From assembly GCF_002154375.1 (NCBI RefSeq), contig NZ_MUND01000058.1, positions 1 through 54,325 on the forward strand: DNA of 54,325 bases, given 5' to 3'. A model generated the notes under the pieces. The model was not told where the DNA came from and ran no database searches. It worked only from the letters and a program-made list of their open reading frames with translations. The stretch comes from Streptomyces glaucescens (GTDB taxonomy: Bacteria > Actinomycetota > Actinomycetes > Streptomycetales > Streptomycetaceae). Positions 27,675 to 35,661 of the stretch are shown here, in pieces. A program made the translations under genes and the position numbers. Within the stretch, counting starts at the first letter, position 1, and every line of letters begins with the position of its first letter.

Positions 27675-28424
27675 TCAGGTCAGCGACCCTCCCGTCGCGT
27701 CCACCCAGCTGCCCGTGATCCACCGGCCGCCGTCGGAGGCGAGGAACGCCACCACGTCCGCGACATCCGCCGGCACGCCCGCCCGGCCGAGCGCCGATAT
27801 CGCCGCGGCCTGGGCCCGCCCTTCCTCCGTGCCGAGGAGCGCGGCCGTGTTGTCGGTGTCGATGATGCCGGGAGCCACCGAATTCACCGTGATGCCCCGG
27901 GGGCCGAGCACCTTGGACAGGTCCCGGGTGAAGACGTCCAGGGCGCCCTTCGTCATCGCGTAGGCCATCTTGTCCGGCATCACCGCCGTGCGGGCGAGCC
28001 CCGACGAGATGTTGACGACCCGGCCGCCGTCGCGGAGCCGGGGGAGGCCGTGCTGGACAATGAAGTGGGGTGCCTTCACGTTCACCGCGAAGACCCGGTC
28101 GAACTCCGCCTCGTCGATCTCCTCCAGGGCCGGCGCGGTGCCGATCCCCGCGTTGTTCACGATGATGTCCACGCCGTCCGCGTGCCGGTCGAACTCGGCC
28201 CACAGCGCCTCGGCGTCTCCGGGCCGCCCCAGTTCCACACCGAGCGGGAAGGCCGAGCCGCCGTCCGCCTCGATCGCCGAGACCGTCTCCTTCGCCGCCG
28301 CCTCGTTCGTGCCGTAGTGCACCGCGACGCGCGCACCGTCGCGCCCCAGCCGCTCGGCGATCCCGCGCCCGATCCCCCTGCTCGCCCCCGTGACGAGTGC
28401 CGTCCTACCGCTCAGCGCACCCAT
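27675..28424 (-). CDS. short-chain dehydrogenase/reductase
   Basis: A 249-residue classical SDR from ATG 28424 (GGAGGGGG upstream). The cofactor motif is TGASRGIGRG (13-22), then VNNAG (about 90). The catalytic Ser is in NISSG and the YxxxK motif is YAMTK (about 155-159). HYGTN after the second strand suggests NADP(H) preference, as in FabG-like enzymes. It is divergent from a TetR-family gene, with a probable operator between. The substrate is unknown. Confidence 0.9.
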   Translation of the reverse strand: MGALSGRTALVTGASRGIGRGIAERLGRDGARVAVHYGTNEAAAKETVSAIEADGGSAFPLGVELGRPGDAEALWAEFDRHADGVDIIVNNAGIGTAPALEEIDEAEFDRVFAVNVKAPHFIVQHGLPRLRDGGRVVNISSGLARTAVMPDKMAYAMTKGALDVFTRDLSKVLGPRGITVNSVAPGIIDTDNTAALLGTEEGRAQAAAISALGRAGVPADVADVVAFLASDGGRWITGSWVDATGGSLT

Positions 28425-28459
28425 GCCGACGCCCCCTCCGCAATTTGCTAGTGGTCGAT

Positions 28460-28497
28460 ACAGAAATGACCGTAGAGCAAGGCTCTGTCATTTGTCT
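28460..28497. promoter_or_regulatory. inverted-repeat operator between SDR and TetR genes
   Basis: ACAGAAATGAC (28460-28470) and GTCATTTGTCT (28487-28497) form an inverted repeat matching at 8 of 11 positions, with a short AGAG/CTCT dyad between them. TATAAA at 28507-28512 would serve as the TetR gene -10 box. This suits autorepression plus SDR control. Confidence 0.6.
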
Positions 28498-28521
28498 AGC
28501 GTCCGCTATAAAATGCACTCC

Positions 28522-29160
28522 ATGGTGAGCGCGCAGGAGAACAAGGCGCGGAGCCCGTCGGCCGCCGGGCAGCGGGGCCGAGGCCGGCCCCGCTCCTTCG
28601 ACCGGGAGACCGCCCTGGAGAAGGCGATCATGGCCTTCTGGGAGCACGGGTACGAGGCCACGTCCGTCTCCGACCTCACCCGCGCCATGGGTATCGGTGC
28701 CCCCAGCCTCTACTCCGCGTTCGGCGACAAGCGGGCCCTGTTCGACGAGGTCGTGCAGGTGTACGGCGTGCGGTACGGCTCGTTCGCCGGGCGCGCCCTC
28801 GCCGAGGAGCCCACCGCCCGGGCCGCCGTCGAGCGCACCCTGCGCGAGGCCGCCGCCGAGTACACCGCCCCCGGCCGCCCGCACGGCTGCCTCGTCGTCC
28901 ACGCGGCGACCAACTGCACCACCCCGGAGGTGGAGCAGTCCCTGCGGGAGCGGCGCAACGCCAACATCGCGGCGTTCGAGAGCCGGATAAGAGCGGACAT
29001 CGCCTCAGGGGCGTTGCCGCCCGGCACCGACGCGGCGGCGCTCGCCCGGCACACCGGGGCCATGATCCAGGGCATGTCCCAGCAGGCGCGCGACGGCGCG
29101 AGCCGGGCGGAACTCGAAGCGCTCGCGGAAATTGCCATGTCTGTTTGGCCCCGCGGATGA
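28522..29160 (+). CDS. TetR/AcrR-family transcriptional regulator
   Basis: 212 residues from ATG 28522; ATG 28513 in the same frame is possible. The helix-turn-helix occupies about residues 35-75 (EKAIMAFWEHGYEATSVSDL, then GAPSLYSAFGDKRALF), typical of the AcrR-like branch that senses electrophiles or drugs. The C-terminal domain contains HAATNCTTPEVEQSLRERR with a single Cys. TATAAA lies only about 10 bases upstream, so the mRNA has almost no leader. The divergent SDR is its likely target. Confidence 0.88.
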   Translation: MVSAQENKARSPSAAGQRGRGRPRSFDRETALEKAIMAFWEHGYEATSVSDLTRAMGIGAPSLYSAFGDKRALFDEVVQVYGVRYGSFAGRALAEEPTARAAVERTLREAAAEYTAPGRPHGCLVVHAATNCTTPEVEQSLRERRNANIAAFESRIRADIASGALPPGTDAAALARHTGAMIQGMSQQARDGASRAELEALAEIAMSVWPRG

Positions 29161-29247
29161 CCGGGGCGGGTTAGGCTTCCCAAGGCCGGGAAACGGCTGT
29201 CGGCCCCGTGCCGCACTGGTCTTCAGACAACAAACGCTTCCGACGCA

Positions 29248-29276
29248 TGGACACGTGGAGTGGTCTAGTCCACAAT
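29248..29276 (+). promoter_or_regulatory. promoter overlapped by a dre operator (for scr5239)
   Basis: TGGACA (29248-29253), a 17-base spacer and CACAAT (29271-29276) form a housekeeping-type promoter. The dre site AGTGGTCTAGTCCACA (29259-29274) covers the spacer and part of the -10, so DasR binding should block RNA polymerase. The predicted start is about 29283. A left-half dre-like element ACTGGTCTTCAGACAA lies at 29215. Confidence 0.75.
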
Positions 29277-29282
29277 CGTTGC

Positions 29283-29441
29283 AGACCGCCGTCATGGAAC
29301 TTGCTGTGCGGTAGTCCCGCAACGGCAGGACCATGCGTGGGAACCAGCATCCGTCTTCCCCGCACAGGAAGACGGACCGAGGAACCGGAGCTCTCTGCCC
29401 TGACTGCCCCGGCTCCTCATCCTTCGGCCGACCGGGACCGC
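29283..29441 (+). ncRNA. scr5239: probable small RNA scr5239 (coordinates approximate)
   Basis: The 445-base gap between the TetR gene and the PdtaS-like kinase gene corresponds to the S. coelicolor interval encoding scr5239. That is a conserved RNA of about 159 nt reported to repress agarase and PEP carboxykinase mRNAs and to depend on DasR. Here a dre-covered promoter points into the gap. Downstream is a perfect 10-bp stem (TCCGTCTTCC at 29350 with GGAAGACGGA ending 29376) with a 7-base loop. The 5' end comes from the promoter; the 3' end is placed using the remembered length, not a clear terminator. No protein-coding frame is convincing. Confidence 0.65.
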
Positions 29442-29592
29442 ACACCCCACGGCCGATATTGCTCCGGGCTGCGGTGCCGGGAGGGTTGAGGGTCCCTCCC
29501 AGGCGCCGCGGCCCGCGGGTGTCTCCGGGCCCGTGCGGGGCCGTACGGCAGCGCCCGAGGCCGCACATTTCAGTGCCGTACAGACCCCCGGG

Positions 29593-29608
29593 TACGCTCG
29601 CACCCGTG
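29593..29608 (+). promoter_or_regulatory. leaderless -10 element for the pdtaS-like gene
   Basis: TACGCT (29593-29598) lies 7 bases before GTG 29606, the spacing expected when transcription starts at the initiation codon. No Shine-Dalgarno sequence is present. Confidence 0.6.
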
Positions 29609-31081
29609 CCCTCCATGAACGAACTGGTCCGCCAGCACACCGCCCTCGACGACTCCGACCTCGAGTGGCTGCATCTGCTGGTCTCGGAGTGGCAGCTGCT
29701 CTCCGACCTCTCCTTCGCCGACCTGGTCCTCTGGGTCCCCACCCGCGACGGCACCCGTTATGTCTCCGTCGCCCAGATGCGGCCGAACACCGGCCCGACC
29801 TCCTACCAGGACGACATGGTCGGCCACCTGGTCCCCCGTGGCCGCCGCCCCATGCTGGACGTGGCGCTCGACGAGGGCCGGATCGTGCGCGAGGGCGACC
29901 CGGAGTGGCGCGAGGAGGTCCCCGTCCGGGTCGAGTCGATCCCCGTACGGCGGGAAGGGCGCGTCCTCGGCGTCATCGCCCGCAACACCAACCTGCTCAC
30001 CGTGCGCACCCCGAGCCGACTGGAGCTGACCTACCTCCAGTCCGCCTCGGACCTCGCCCAGATGATCGCGGCCGGCGCCTTCCCCTTCGCCAACCAGCAG
30101 GTCGACATGGACGCCTCGCCCCGCGTGGGCGACGGCCTGATCCGGCTCGACGCGGACGGCATCGTCCAGTACGCCTCGCCGAACGCCCTCTCCGCCTACC
30201 ACCGCATGGGCCTCGCCGCCGACCTGGTCGGCCACCACCTCGGCCGGACCACCGCCGAACTGGCCCCCACCCGCGGACCGGTGGACGAGGCACTGGCCAA
30301 GGTGGCCAGCGGATGGGCGCCCCGCGAGTTCGAGATCGAGGCCAAGGACGGGGTGATCCAGTTCCGGGCGATCCCGCTCAAGCCCAAGGGGACCCGCATC
30401 GGTTCCCTGGTGCTGCTCCGGGACGTCACCGAACTGCGCCGACGCGAACGCGAGTTGATCACCAAGGACGCCACCATCCGGGAGATCCACCACCGGGTGA
30501 AGAACAACCTCCAGACGGTGGCCGCCCTGCTGCGCCTCCAGGCCCGGCGGATCGAGTCGGAGCGGGGCCGCGCGGCGCTCGAAGAGGCCGTACGGCGTGT
30601 GGGCTCGATCGCGATCGTTCACGAGACGCTGTCCCAGAACCTGGACGAGCGGGTGGAGTTCGACGAGATCGCCGACCGCGTCCTGGCCATGGTCGCCGAG
30701 ATCTCCCCGGGCAAGGTCACCGGCCGGCGCACCGGCCGCTTCGGCATCCTCGACGCCGAGGTCGCCACCCCGCTGTCCATGGTGCTGACCGAAGTGCTGC
30801 AGAACGCCCTGGAGCACGGCTTCCGGGAGGGCGACACCGGCACCGTGGAGGTCTCGGCGGTCCGCGGCGGCACCTCGAAGGAGGCCCGCCTCCTGGTCAC
30901 CGTCCAGGACGACGGCGTCGGCCTGCCACCCGGCTTCGACCCGCGCACCTCCGGCAACCTGGGCCTGCAGATCGTGCGGACGCTGGTCGAGGGGGAGTTG
31001 GGCGGCACTTTCGACATGGTCCCGGCTCCGGAGCGCGGCACGCAGGTGATCCTGGACCTTCCGGTACGGGCGCAGAAGTAG
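29606..31081 (+). CDS. pdtaS: PdtaS-like cytoplasmic sensor histidine kinase (HisKA_2)
   Basis: 491 residues. A GAF-like N-terminal domain (about 15-165; WEWLH-type start, FADLVLWVPTRDG) is followed by a PAS domain (about 170-280), a HisKA_2 dimerisation helix with REIHHRVKNNLQTVAALL (phospho-acceptor H295 or H296) and an HATPase domain (TEVLQNALEHGF, then DDGVGLPPGF, then GNLGLQIV). There is no membrane segment. Homologues phosphorylate the RNA-binding ANTAR regulator PdtaR, which is not encoded nearby. TACGCT followed by 7 bases and GTG 29606 suggests a leaderless transcript; ATG 29615 is the alternative start. A hairpin terminator follows at 31104. Confidence 0.92.
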   Translation: MPSMNELVRQHTALDDSDLEWLHLLVSEWQLLSDLSFADLVLWVPTRDGTRYVSVAQMRPNTGPTSYQDDMVGHLVPRGRRPMLDVALDEGRIVREGDPEWREEVPVRVESIPVRREGRVLGVIARNTNLLTVRTPSRLELTYLQSASDLAQMIAAGAFPFANQQVDMDASPRVGDGLIRLDADGIVQYASPNALSAYHRMGLAADLVGHHLGRTTAELAPTRGPVDEALAKVASGWAPREFEIEAKDGVIQFRAIPLKPKGTRIGSLVLLRDVTELRRRERELITKDATIREIHHRVKNNLQTVAALLRLQARRIESERGRAALEEAVRRVGSIAIVHETLSQNLDERVEFDEIADRVLAMVAEISPGKVTGRRTGRFGILDAEVATPLSMVLTEVLQNALEHGFREGDTGTVEVSAVRGGTSKEARLLVTVQDDGVGLPPGFDPRTSGNLGLQIVRTLVEGELGGTFDMVPAPERGTQVILDLPVRAQK

Positions 31082-31103
31082 GACGGCGAGCGGGAAAGCA
31101 AAG

Positions 31104-31131
31104 AGCCCCGGACCTTGGCGGGTCCGAGGCT
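31104..31131. terminator. terminator hairpin between convergent pdtaS-like kinase and wblE
   Basis: GGACC (31110-31114) pairs with GGTCC (31121-31125). The stem extends through AGCC/GGCT with one mismatch, closing with a 6-base loop. It lies about 22 bases after the kinase stop and serves both strands. Confidence 0.8.
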
Positions 31132-31257
31132 AGTGCTCGCTGCTGCTCTGCTCGTTTGCTAAGCGCATCGGGGTACTGCGCGCTGCGTGCTCGGGGGCGG
31201 GAGTTGCGTACTCGCTGTACGCGCCGCCAAGCTCAGGCTGTCAGCGGGGTGGGTGTG

Positions 31258-31515
31258 TCAGGCGGAGGCCTGACGGGCCCGGTTGCGGGCGGCGCGGCGC
31301 TTCATCGCGCGGCGCTCGTCCTCGCTGAGACCACCCCAGACGCCGGAGTCCTGGCCGGACTCGAGCGCCCACTGCAGACACTGCTCGATCACCGGGCAGC
31401 GACGGCAGACGGCCTTGGCTTCCTCGATCTGCAGCAGCGCAGGACCGGTGTTGCCGATGGGGAAGAAGAGCTCGGGGTCTTCCTCGCGGCAAACGGCGTT
31501 GTGACGCCAGTCCAT
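31258..31515 (-). CDS. wblE: WhiB-like [4Fe-4S] transcription factor WblE
   Basis: An 85-residue WhiB-like protein with the four cluster cysteines C9, C37, C40 and C46 (CRRCPVIEQC), the G-rich turn GVWGG (58-62) and a basic C-terminus (KRRAARNRARQ) for DNA contact. It is the WhiB1 orthologue, essential in mycobacteria and NO-sensitive, acting with the primary sigma factor region 4. The start has AAGGAGAGG upstream. A long leader region (31516-31834) with an A8 tract on the minus strand precedes it. Confidence 0.95.
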   Translation of the reverse strand: MDWRHNAVCREEDPELFFPIGNTGPALLQIEEAKAVCRRCPVIEQCLQWALESGQDSGVWGGLSEDERRAMKRRAARNRARQASA

Positions 31516-31834
31516 GGCTGCTACCTCTCCTTGGTATTACGTGCAGGGTTGCTTGTGAATGTGAACGCTTTCACGAATCCCTCAACAAGTGAAGGGCCGA
31601 CTGCCAGGTTCTCTGGCGTGGTCCTTGGTTTGAGGAGGGGTTCCGGTGATCTGTGGGGGCCGTTCCTGCGGGCCGTCCCGATCGCCACGTAGAGACTCGC
31701 AAACCTCAGCGGCGGATACAACCCCTTCCGGAAAGTTTTTTTTGATTCCTCGGTGTCGACTAGGTCACAGCCGTACTTCCATGGGGTGGATCCTGGCCTA
31801 AACGTTCGAGTGAAAGGACTTTAGCCCCTTCTGC
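31516..31834. promoter_or_regulatory. wblE upstream region
   Basis: 319 bases without a gene. On the wblE strand it contains an eight-A run (31736-31743), rare in this genome and able to act as an UP-like element, and an imperfect dyad GTGAACGCTTTCAC (31560-31573) close to the ribosome binding site. I could not fix the -35/-10 pair with confidence. It is also the 3' region of the lipid kinase gene; no clear terminator is seen. Confidence 0.5.
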
Positions 31835-32803
31835 TCACACAATCACACGCAGTGCACGGCGTACGCCTGTGAACGTCACGCTCGTACGCAGCCCCAGGTG
31901 GTCACCGTCCATCTGGAGGGGCAGGGGCACCTTCGAATGCAAGGTGAACTCGGTCAGGTCGTGCAGGGACACGGCGTGCCTGCCCCGGGGTCCCCGCTCG
32001 GGGGACGAAGTGAGCAACTGGGTGCCATACCGGGCAACCGAGGCCGTGGACAGGCGGCTGAGACCGAATACGTCGAGGCCCGTGTCGAACGATGCCTTAG
32101 GTGACGCATACATGGGGCGATTGCCGAGGAACGTCCACGGGGCGGTGTTCGAAACTATGGACAGCACCAGATCCGTCGCCAGTTCCTCGCCGCCCCGCTC
32201 CAGGGAGATCGTGCCGTGCCGGCGATGCGGCTCGCCGAGGAGCTGGCGCACCACCTGGCGGACGTAGAGGGCGTGCGTCGACTTCTTGCCGCGTTCGCGC
32301 TGCTGCTCGACCCGGCCGACCACACCCGCGTCGAAGCCCAGTCCCGCGTTGAAGGTGAACCAGCGCGACGGGACGGACTCGTCCTCGGAGCCCGGGGTCC
32401 CGGAGGTCAGTCCCAGTCCGACCGTGCGCTCCCGGCCCTCGCGCAGCGCGTCCAGCAGGGCGCCGGTCGCCTCCACGGCGTCATTGGGCAGGCCCAGTGC
32501 GCGGGCGAAGACATTGGTGGAGCCGCCGGGAACCACGGCCAGGCCGGGCAGCCGGTCGGGGTCGGGGCCGGCGTGCAGCAGGCCGTTGACGACCTCGTTG
32601 ACCGTGCCGTCGCCGCCGAGGGCCACGACCAGTTCGATGTCCTCGCTCTGCGCCGCGTGCCGGCCGAGGTCACGTGCGTGACCGCGGTACTCGGTGGTGA
32701 CCGCCTCGAGCTTCATCTCGCTCGCGAGCGCGTGGATCAGGACATCGCGCGTACGTGCGCTTGTGGTGGTTGCCGCCGGATTGACCACGAGAAGTGCACG
32801 CAT
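31835..32803 (-). CDS. diacylglycerol kinase-like lipid kinase (DAGK_cat)
   Basis: 322 residues from ATG 32803 (MRALLVVNPAA). The nucleotide loop GGDGTVNEV (63-71) and PGGSTN (92-97) define the DAGK/YegS/LCB5 family, which phosphorylates diacylglycerol or related lipids at the inner membrane face. On the minus strand TACGCT precedes the ATG by exactly 7 bases, indicating a leaderless mRNA. Upstream in-frame sequence is shadow coding. It is a single gene, divergent from a small membrane protein. Confidence 0.9.
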   Translation of the reverse strand: MRALLVVNPAATTTSARTRDVLIHALASEMKLEAVTTEYRGHARDLGRHAAQSEDIELVVALGGDGTVNEVVNGLLHAGPDPDRLPGLAVVPGGSTNVFARALGLPNDAVEATGALLDALREGRERTVGLGLTSGTPGSEDESVPSRWFTFNAGLGFDAGVVGRVEQQRERGKKSTHALYVRQVVRQLLGEPHRRHGTISLERGGEELATDLVLSIVSNTAPWTFLGNRPMYASPKASFDTGLDVFGLSRLSTASVARYGTQLLTSSPERGPRGRHAVSLHDLTEFTLHSKVPLPLQMDGDHLGLRTSVTFTGVRRALRVIV

Positions 32804-33025
32804 GGATGGCAGCGTACCTACTGGGGGGTACTTGGCCCAGACCGGAGTGGGGATCACGTGAGAGTTCCCGGCGTGAACCTCGACACGAGGGCGCGAGGGG
32901 AGTAAAGGCGCCTGCCCGGCCCCATGCGCGCCCGGGTCCGCCTGCGCCACGGTGCTCCGCCTTCCACCGCGCGGAGCGCCGCACCTCGCCCACGGGGGCT
33001 CCGCCCCGGCCGCTACCCTGCAAGG

Positions 33026-33472
33026 GTGAGCTCTGCGCAGAACCCCAGCCCTGAGACCGCCGATCAAGCGGGCCCGCGTCCCGTCCGGCTGACCGCCGCG
33101 GCGGCCCTGGCCGGGCTGGAGGGCCTGGCGCTGGTGGTCGGCGGCGTCTGGATGCTCGTCCTCGGGCTGACCGGCGAGCCGGACGACCGTCAGCAGGCCG
33201 TCACCGGCGGTGTGACCCTGATCGTGCTCGCGCTGCTGCCGCTGCTCGCGGCCCGGGGTCTGCTGGCCCGGCGCAGCTGGAGCCGCGGACCCGCGATCAT
33301 CACCCAGATCATGGCGCTGCCCGTGGCGTACAACCTGCTCCAGGCCGACAGCATGTCCATCCCGGCCGGAATCGCGCTGGCCGTCGTCGCCGTCGCCGCG
33401 CTCGTGCTGCTGATCAACGCCGAGACGACCCGGGCCCTCGGCATCCGCGGGCCCGGCAACGCCGAGAAGTAA
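33026..33472 (+). CDS. four-helix integral membrane protein of unknown function
   Basis: 148 residues from GTG 33026. Four hydrophobic helices lie at about residues 22-45, 55-75, 82-102 and 108-128 (LEGLALVVGGVWMLVLGL, then VTLIVLALLPLLAARGLL). No family is recognised beyond conserved streptomycete membrane proteins. TACCCT six bases before the GTG supports a leaderless start. It is convergent with sigH, with 11 bases between stop codons. Confidence 0.8.
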   Translation: MSSAQNPSPETADQAGPRPVRLTAAAALAGLEGLALVVGGVWMLVLGLTGEPDDRQQAVTGGVTLIVLALLPLLAARGLLARRSWSRGPAIITQIMALPVAYNLLQADSMSIPAGIALAVVAVAALVLLINAETTRALGIRGPGNAEK

Positions 33473-33483
33473 CCGGCCCCCGG

Positions 33484-34653
33484 CTACTCCTCCACCAGCA
33501 GCTTCTCCCGCAGCTGCGCCAGCGTGCGCGCCAGCAGCCGGGAGACGTGCATCTGCGAGATGCCGACCTCCTGCGCGATCTGCGACTGGGTCATGTTGCC
33601 GAAGAACCGCAGCAGAAGGATGCGCTTCTCGCGCGGGGGCAGGTCCTCCAGGAGCGGCTTGAGCGATTCGCGGTACTCGACGCCCTCCAGTGCCTCGTCC
33701 TCCGCGCCCAGCGTGTCCGCGACCGCCGGGGACTCGTCGTCGGTGTCGGGGACGTCCAGGGACAGCGTGGAGTACGCGTTGGCGGACTCCAGGCCCTCCA
33801 GGACCTCCTCCTCCGAGATCGCCAGCTTCTCCGCCAGCTCGTGCACCGTGGGGGAGCGGCCGTGCAGCTGCGACAGCTCCGCCGTGGCCGTGGTCAGGGA
33901 GAGGCGCAGCTCCTGCAGCCGGCGCGGCACCCGCACCGCCCAGCCCTTGTCGCGGAAGTGCCGCTTGATCTCGCCGACGACCGTCGGGGTCGCGTAGGTC
34001 GAGAACTCCACGCCGCGGTCCGGGTCGAAGCGGTCGACCGACTTGATCAGACCGATGGTGGCGACCTGGGTCAGGTCGTCCAGCGGCTCGCCCCGGTTGC
34101 GGAAGCGGCGCGCGAGGTGCTCCACCAGCGGCAGATGCATCCGGACTAGCCGGTTGCGCAGCTCCGCGTACTCCGGGCTGCCCTGCGGCAGCGAGCGCAG
34201 CTCGACGAACAGGGCACGTGCCCCGCTGCGGTCCTGAGGGTCGTGGTGCGCGGGAGACGCGCCCCGCGCGGCCACCGCGTCGTCCTCGGAATTTCGCTCG
34301 TGCTCGCTCATCGTCCCGCCCGTCGCCCTTCCCCGAGCCCGCGCCTCGGCCCGGACAGGGGAGCCCCCGTTCCGCCGCTCCAGAGGCGCGCCCTGCACGG
34401 CACTGTCCTGATCCCGCTGCCCGTCGCCGGGGAAGTCCGTCCGAGGGGAGTCCTCCTCCGGATGCGGCCGGGCCTGCTCGGGGATGCCGTCGATGCCGTC
34501 CGCCATGCGTCGGGAACCGCTCGGGCCGCCCGCACCCGCCGGACCGCCCGCACCCGCCGAACCGTCCGGTCCGGCCGGCCGGACCGTGCCCTCGGCCGGC
34601 AGCTCCCGTGTGCCGCGCTCTTCGTCCCGCACCGGCCCGTCCCCGTTCCTCAC
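33484..34653 (-). CDS. sigH: SigH-type stress/developmental sigma factor (SigB/SigF family) with N-terminal extension
   Basis: 389 residues from GTG 34653, which overlaps the anti-sigma stop (GTGA). The sigma core starts near residue 115: region 2 (HLARRFRNRGEPLDDLTQVA), region 3 and region 4 (PREKRILLLRFFGNMTQSQ). In-frame ATGs at 34506 (MADGIDGIPEQ) and 34311 (MSEHERNSEDD) could give shorter forms. S. coelicolor sigH is reported to make several isoforms from one gene. The extension (residues 1-114) is low-complexity and acidic/Gly-rich. It controls osmotic stress and sporulation-septation genes in the model species and is held by the adjacent anti-sigma factor. Confidence 0.9.
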   Translation of the reverse strand: MRNGDGPVRDEERGTRELPAEGTVRPAGPDGSAGAGGPAGAGGPSGSRRMADGIDGIPEQARPHPEEDSPRTDFPGDGQRDQDSAVQGAPLERRNGGSPVRAEARARGRATGGTMSEHERNSEDDAVAARGASPAHHDPQDRSGARALFVELRSLPQGSPEYAELRNRLVRMHLPLVEHLARRFRNRGEPLDDLTQVATIGLIKSVDRFDPDRGVEFSTYATPTVVGEIKRHFRDKGWAVRVPRRLQELRLSLTTATAELSQLHGRSPTVHELAEKLAISEEEVLEGLESANAYSTLSLDVPDTDDESPAVADTLGAEDEALEGVEYRESLKPLLEDLPPREKRILLLRFFGNMTQSQIAQEVGISQMHVSRLLARTLAQLREKLLVEE

Positions 34654-35063
34654 GCCGGCCCGGGTCCCGCGCCGCGCTGTTTGTAGAGGCTGATCGAAAC
34701 GGTCTTGTCGTCGTCCACGGCGGAGGAGACCTTGCCCGCCAGTGCGGACAGCACGGTCCAGGCGAAGGTGTCGCGCGAAGGGGCGTGACCGTCCGTGGTG
34801 GGCGCGGAGACGGTGACCTCCAGCGAGTCGTCGACGAGCCGGAAGACACAGCTGAGCACCGAGCCGGGCACGGCCTGCTGAAGCAGGATCGCGCAGGCCT
34901 CGTCCACCGCGATGCGCAGGTCCTCGATCTCGTCCAGGGTGAAGTCCAAACGGGCCGCGAGGCCGGCCGTGGCCGTCCGCAGCACCGACAGGTAGGCACC
35001 CGCAGCCGGCAGCCGGACTTCGACGAAGTCCTGGGTCGCGGGCTCGCCTGCGATCTGGGACAC
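34650..35063 (-). CDS. ushX: RsbW-like anti-sigma factor for SigH (UshX/PrsH)
   Basis: A 137-residue HATPase-fold serine kinase/anti-sigma protein. GTG 35063 is chosen among TTG/GTG options because GGAGG sits 5-6 bases upstream. Motifs: LRIAVDEACAILLQQ (N-box region, with Asp/Glu in place of the classical Asn), VFRLVDDSLEVTVS, and FAWTVLSALAGKV. It binds SigH and probably phosphorylates an anti-anti-sigma factor encoded elsewhere. Co-translation with sigH fixes the ratio. Confidence 0.88.
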   Translation of the reverse strand: MSQIAGEPATQDFVEVRLPAAGAYLSVLRTATAGLAARLDFTLDEIEDLRIAVDEACAILLQQAVPGSVLSCVFRLVDDSLEVTVSAPTTDGHAPSRDTFAWTVLSALAGKVSSAVDDDKTVSISLYKQRGAGPGPA

Positions 35064-35339
35064 CCTCACCTCCAAGGTGGTACAAGCTCAACGGGGCCGA
35101 GGGTCGCCCCCCGGGGGTAACGCGATGTGTGGTTCAGCGGTGACGCTACCGCGCTCTCGATTTTCCTGTCCCCGGGACCCCAACCCCCTGCTGTCACTCA
35201 TAGTAAACACATGAACACGCACAGTGGCTAGAGGGTGGGCGGACCCAATTCGGAACAGGGGGCGCCGGGTTGACGTACCCCGGCGTCAGACGCTCGAACC
35301 GTCCGGATCCGAGCCTCCGGAGCCGGGGTCACGAACGGA

Positions 35340-35600
35340 TCACACCAGCACGTGGTCGACGAAGCACCAACGCCAATTCTCACCCGGTTCGAACGTTCGC
35401 ATCACCGGGTGGCCGGACTTTTCGTGGTGCTCCGTGGCGTGCCGTCCCGGCGAGGAGTCGCAGCAGCCGACGTGACCGCAGGTGAGGCACAGCCGCAGCT
35501 GCACCGGATGCGTACCGGCCGCCAGGCACTCCGGACAGGTCTCGCTCAGCGCGGAAGGTTCCGGGTGCGGCAGCGCGTCGGCATGCGTGCACTGTTTCAT
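35340..35600 (-). CDS. UBP-type zinc finger protein
   Basis: 86 residues from ATG 35600. Cys and His residues follow the UBP zinc-finger pattern: CTHAD, CPECLAAG, LCLTCGHVGCC, HATEHHEKSGHPVM, then EPGENWRWCFVDH. Eukaryotic members bind the ubiquitin C-terminus. Actinobacteria lack ubiquitin, so the ligand is unknown, perhaps a free C-terminal Gly-Gly or Pup-like tail. It is divergent from the antiporter gene, 61 bases away. Confidence 0.85.
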   Translation of the reverse strand: MKQCTHADALPHPEPSALSETCPECLAAGTHPVQLRLCLTCGHVGCCDSSPGRHATEHHEKSGHPVMRTFEPGENWRWCFVDHVLV

Positions 35601-35661
35601 GATTGCCAGATTACGACGGGTGTGCGGATGACCGCGCGGAAAACGAAGGCGGGCGAGAGCC

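Noticed and set aside
29171-29365. 64-codon minus-strand frame over the presumed scr5239 locus
   Set aside because: No start-site signal. The sequence is better explained by a promoter plus a structured RNA.
31716-31757. Possible sigma-R promoter before wblE (GGAAT ... GTT on the minus strand)
   Set aside because: The spacer is about 22 bases, outside the 18-19 allowed by the consensus.
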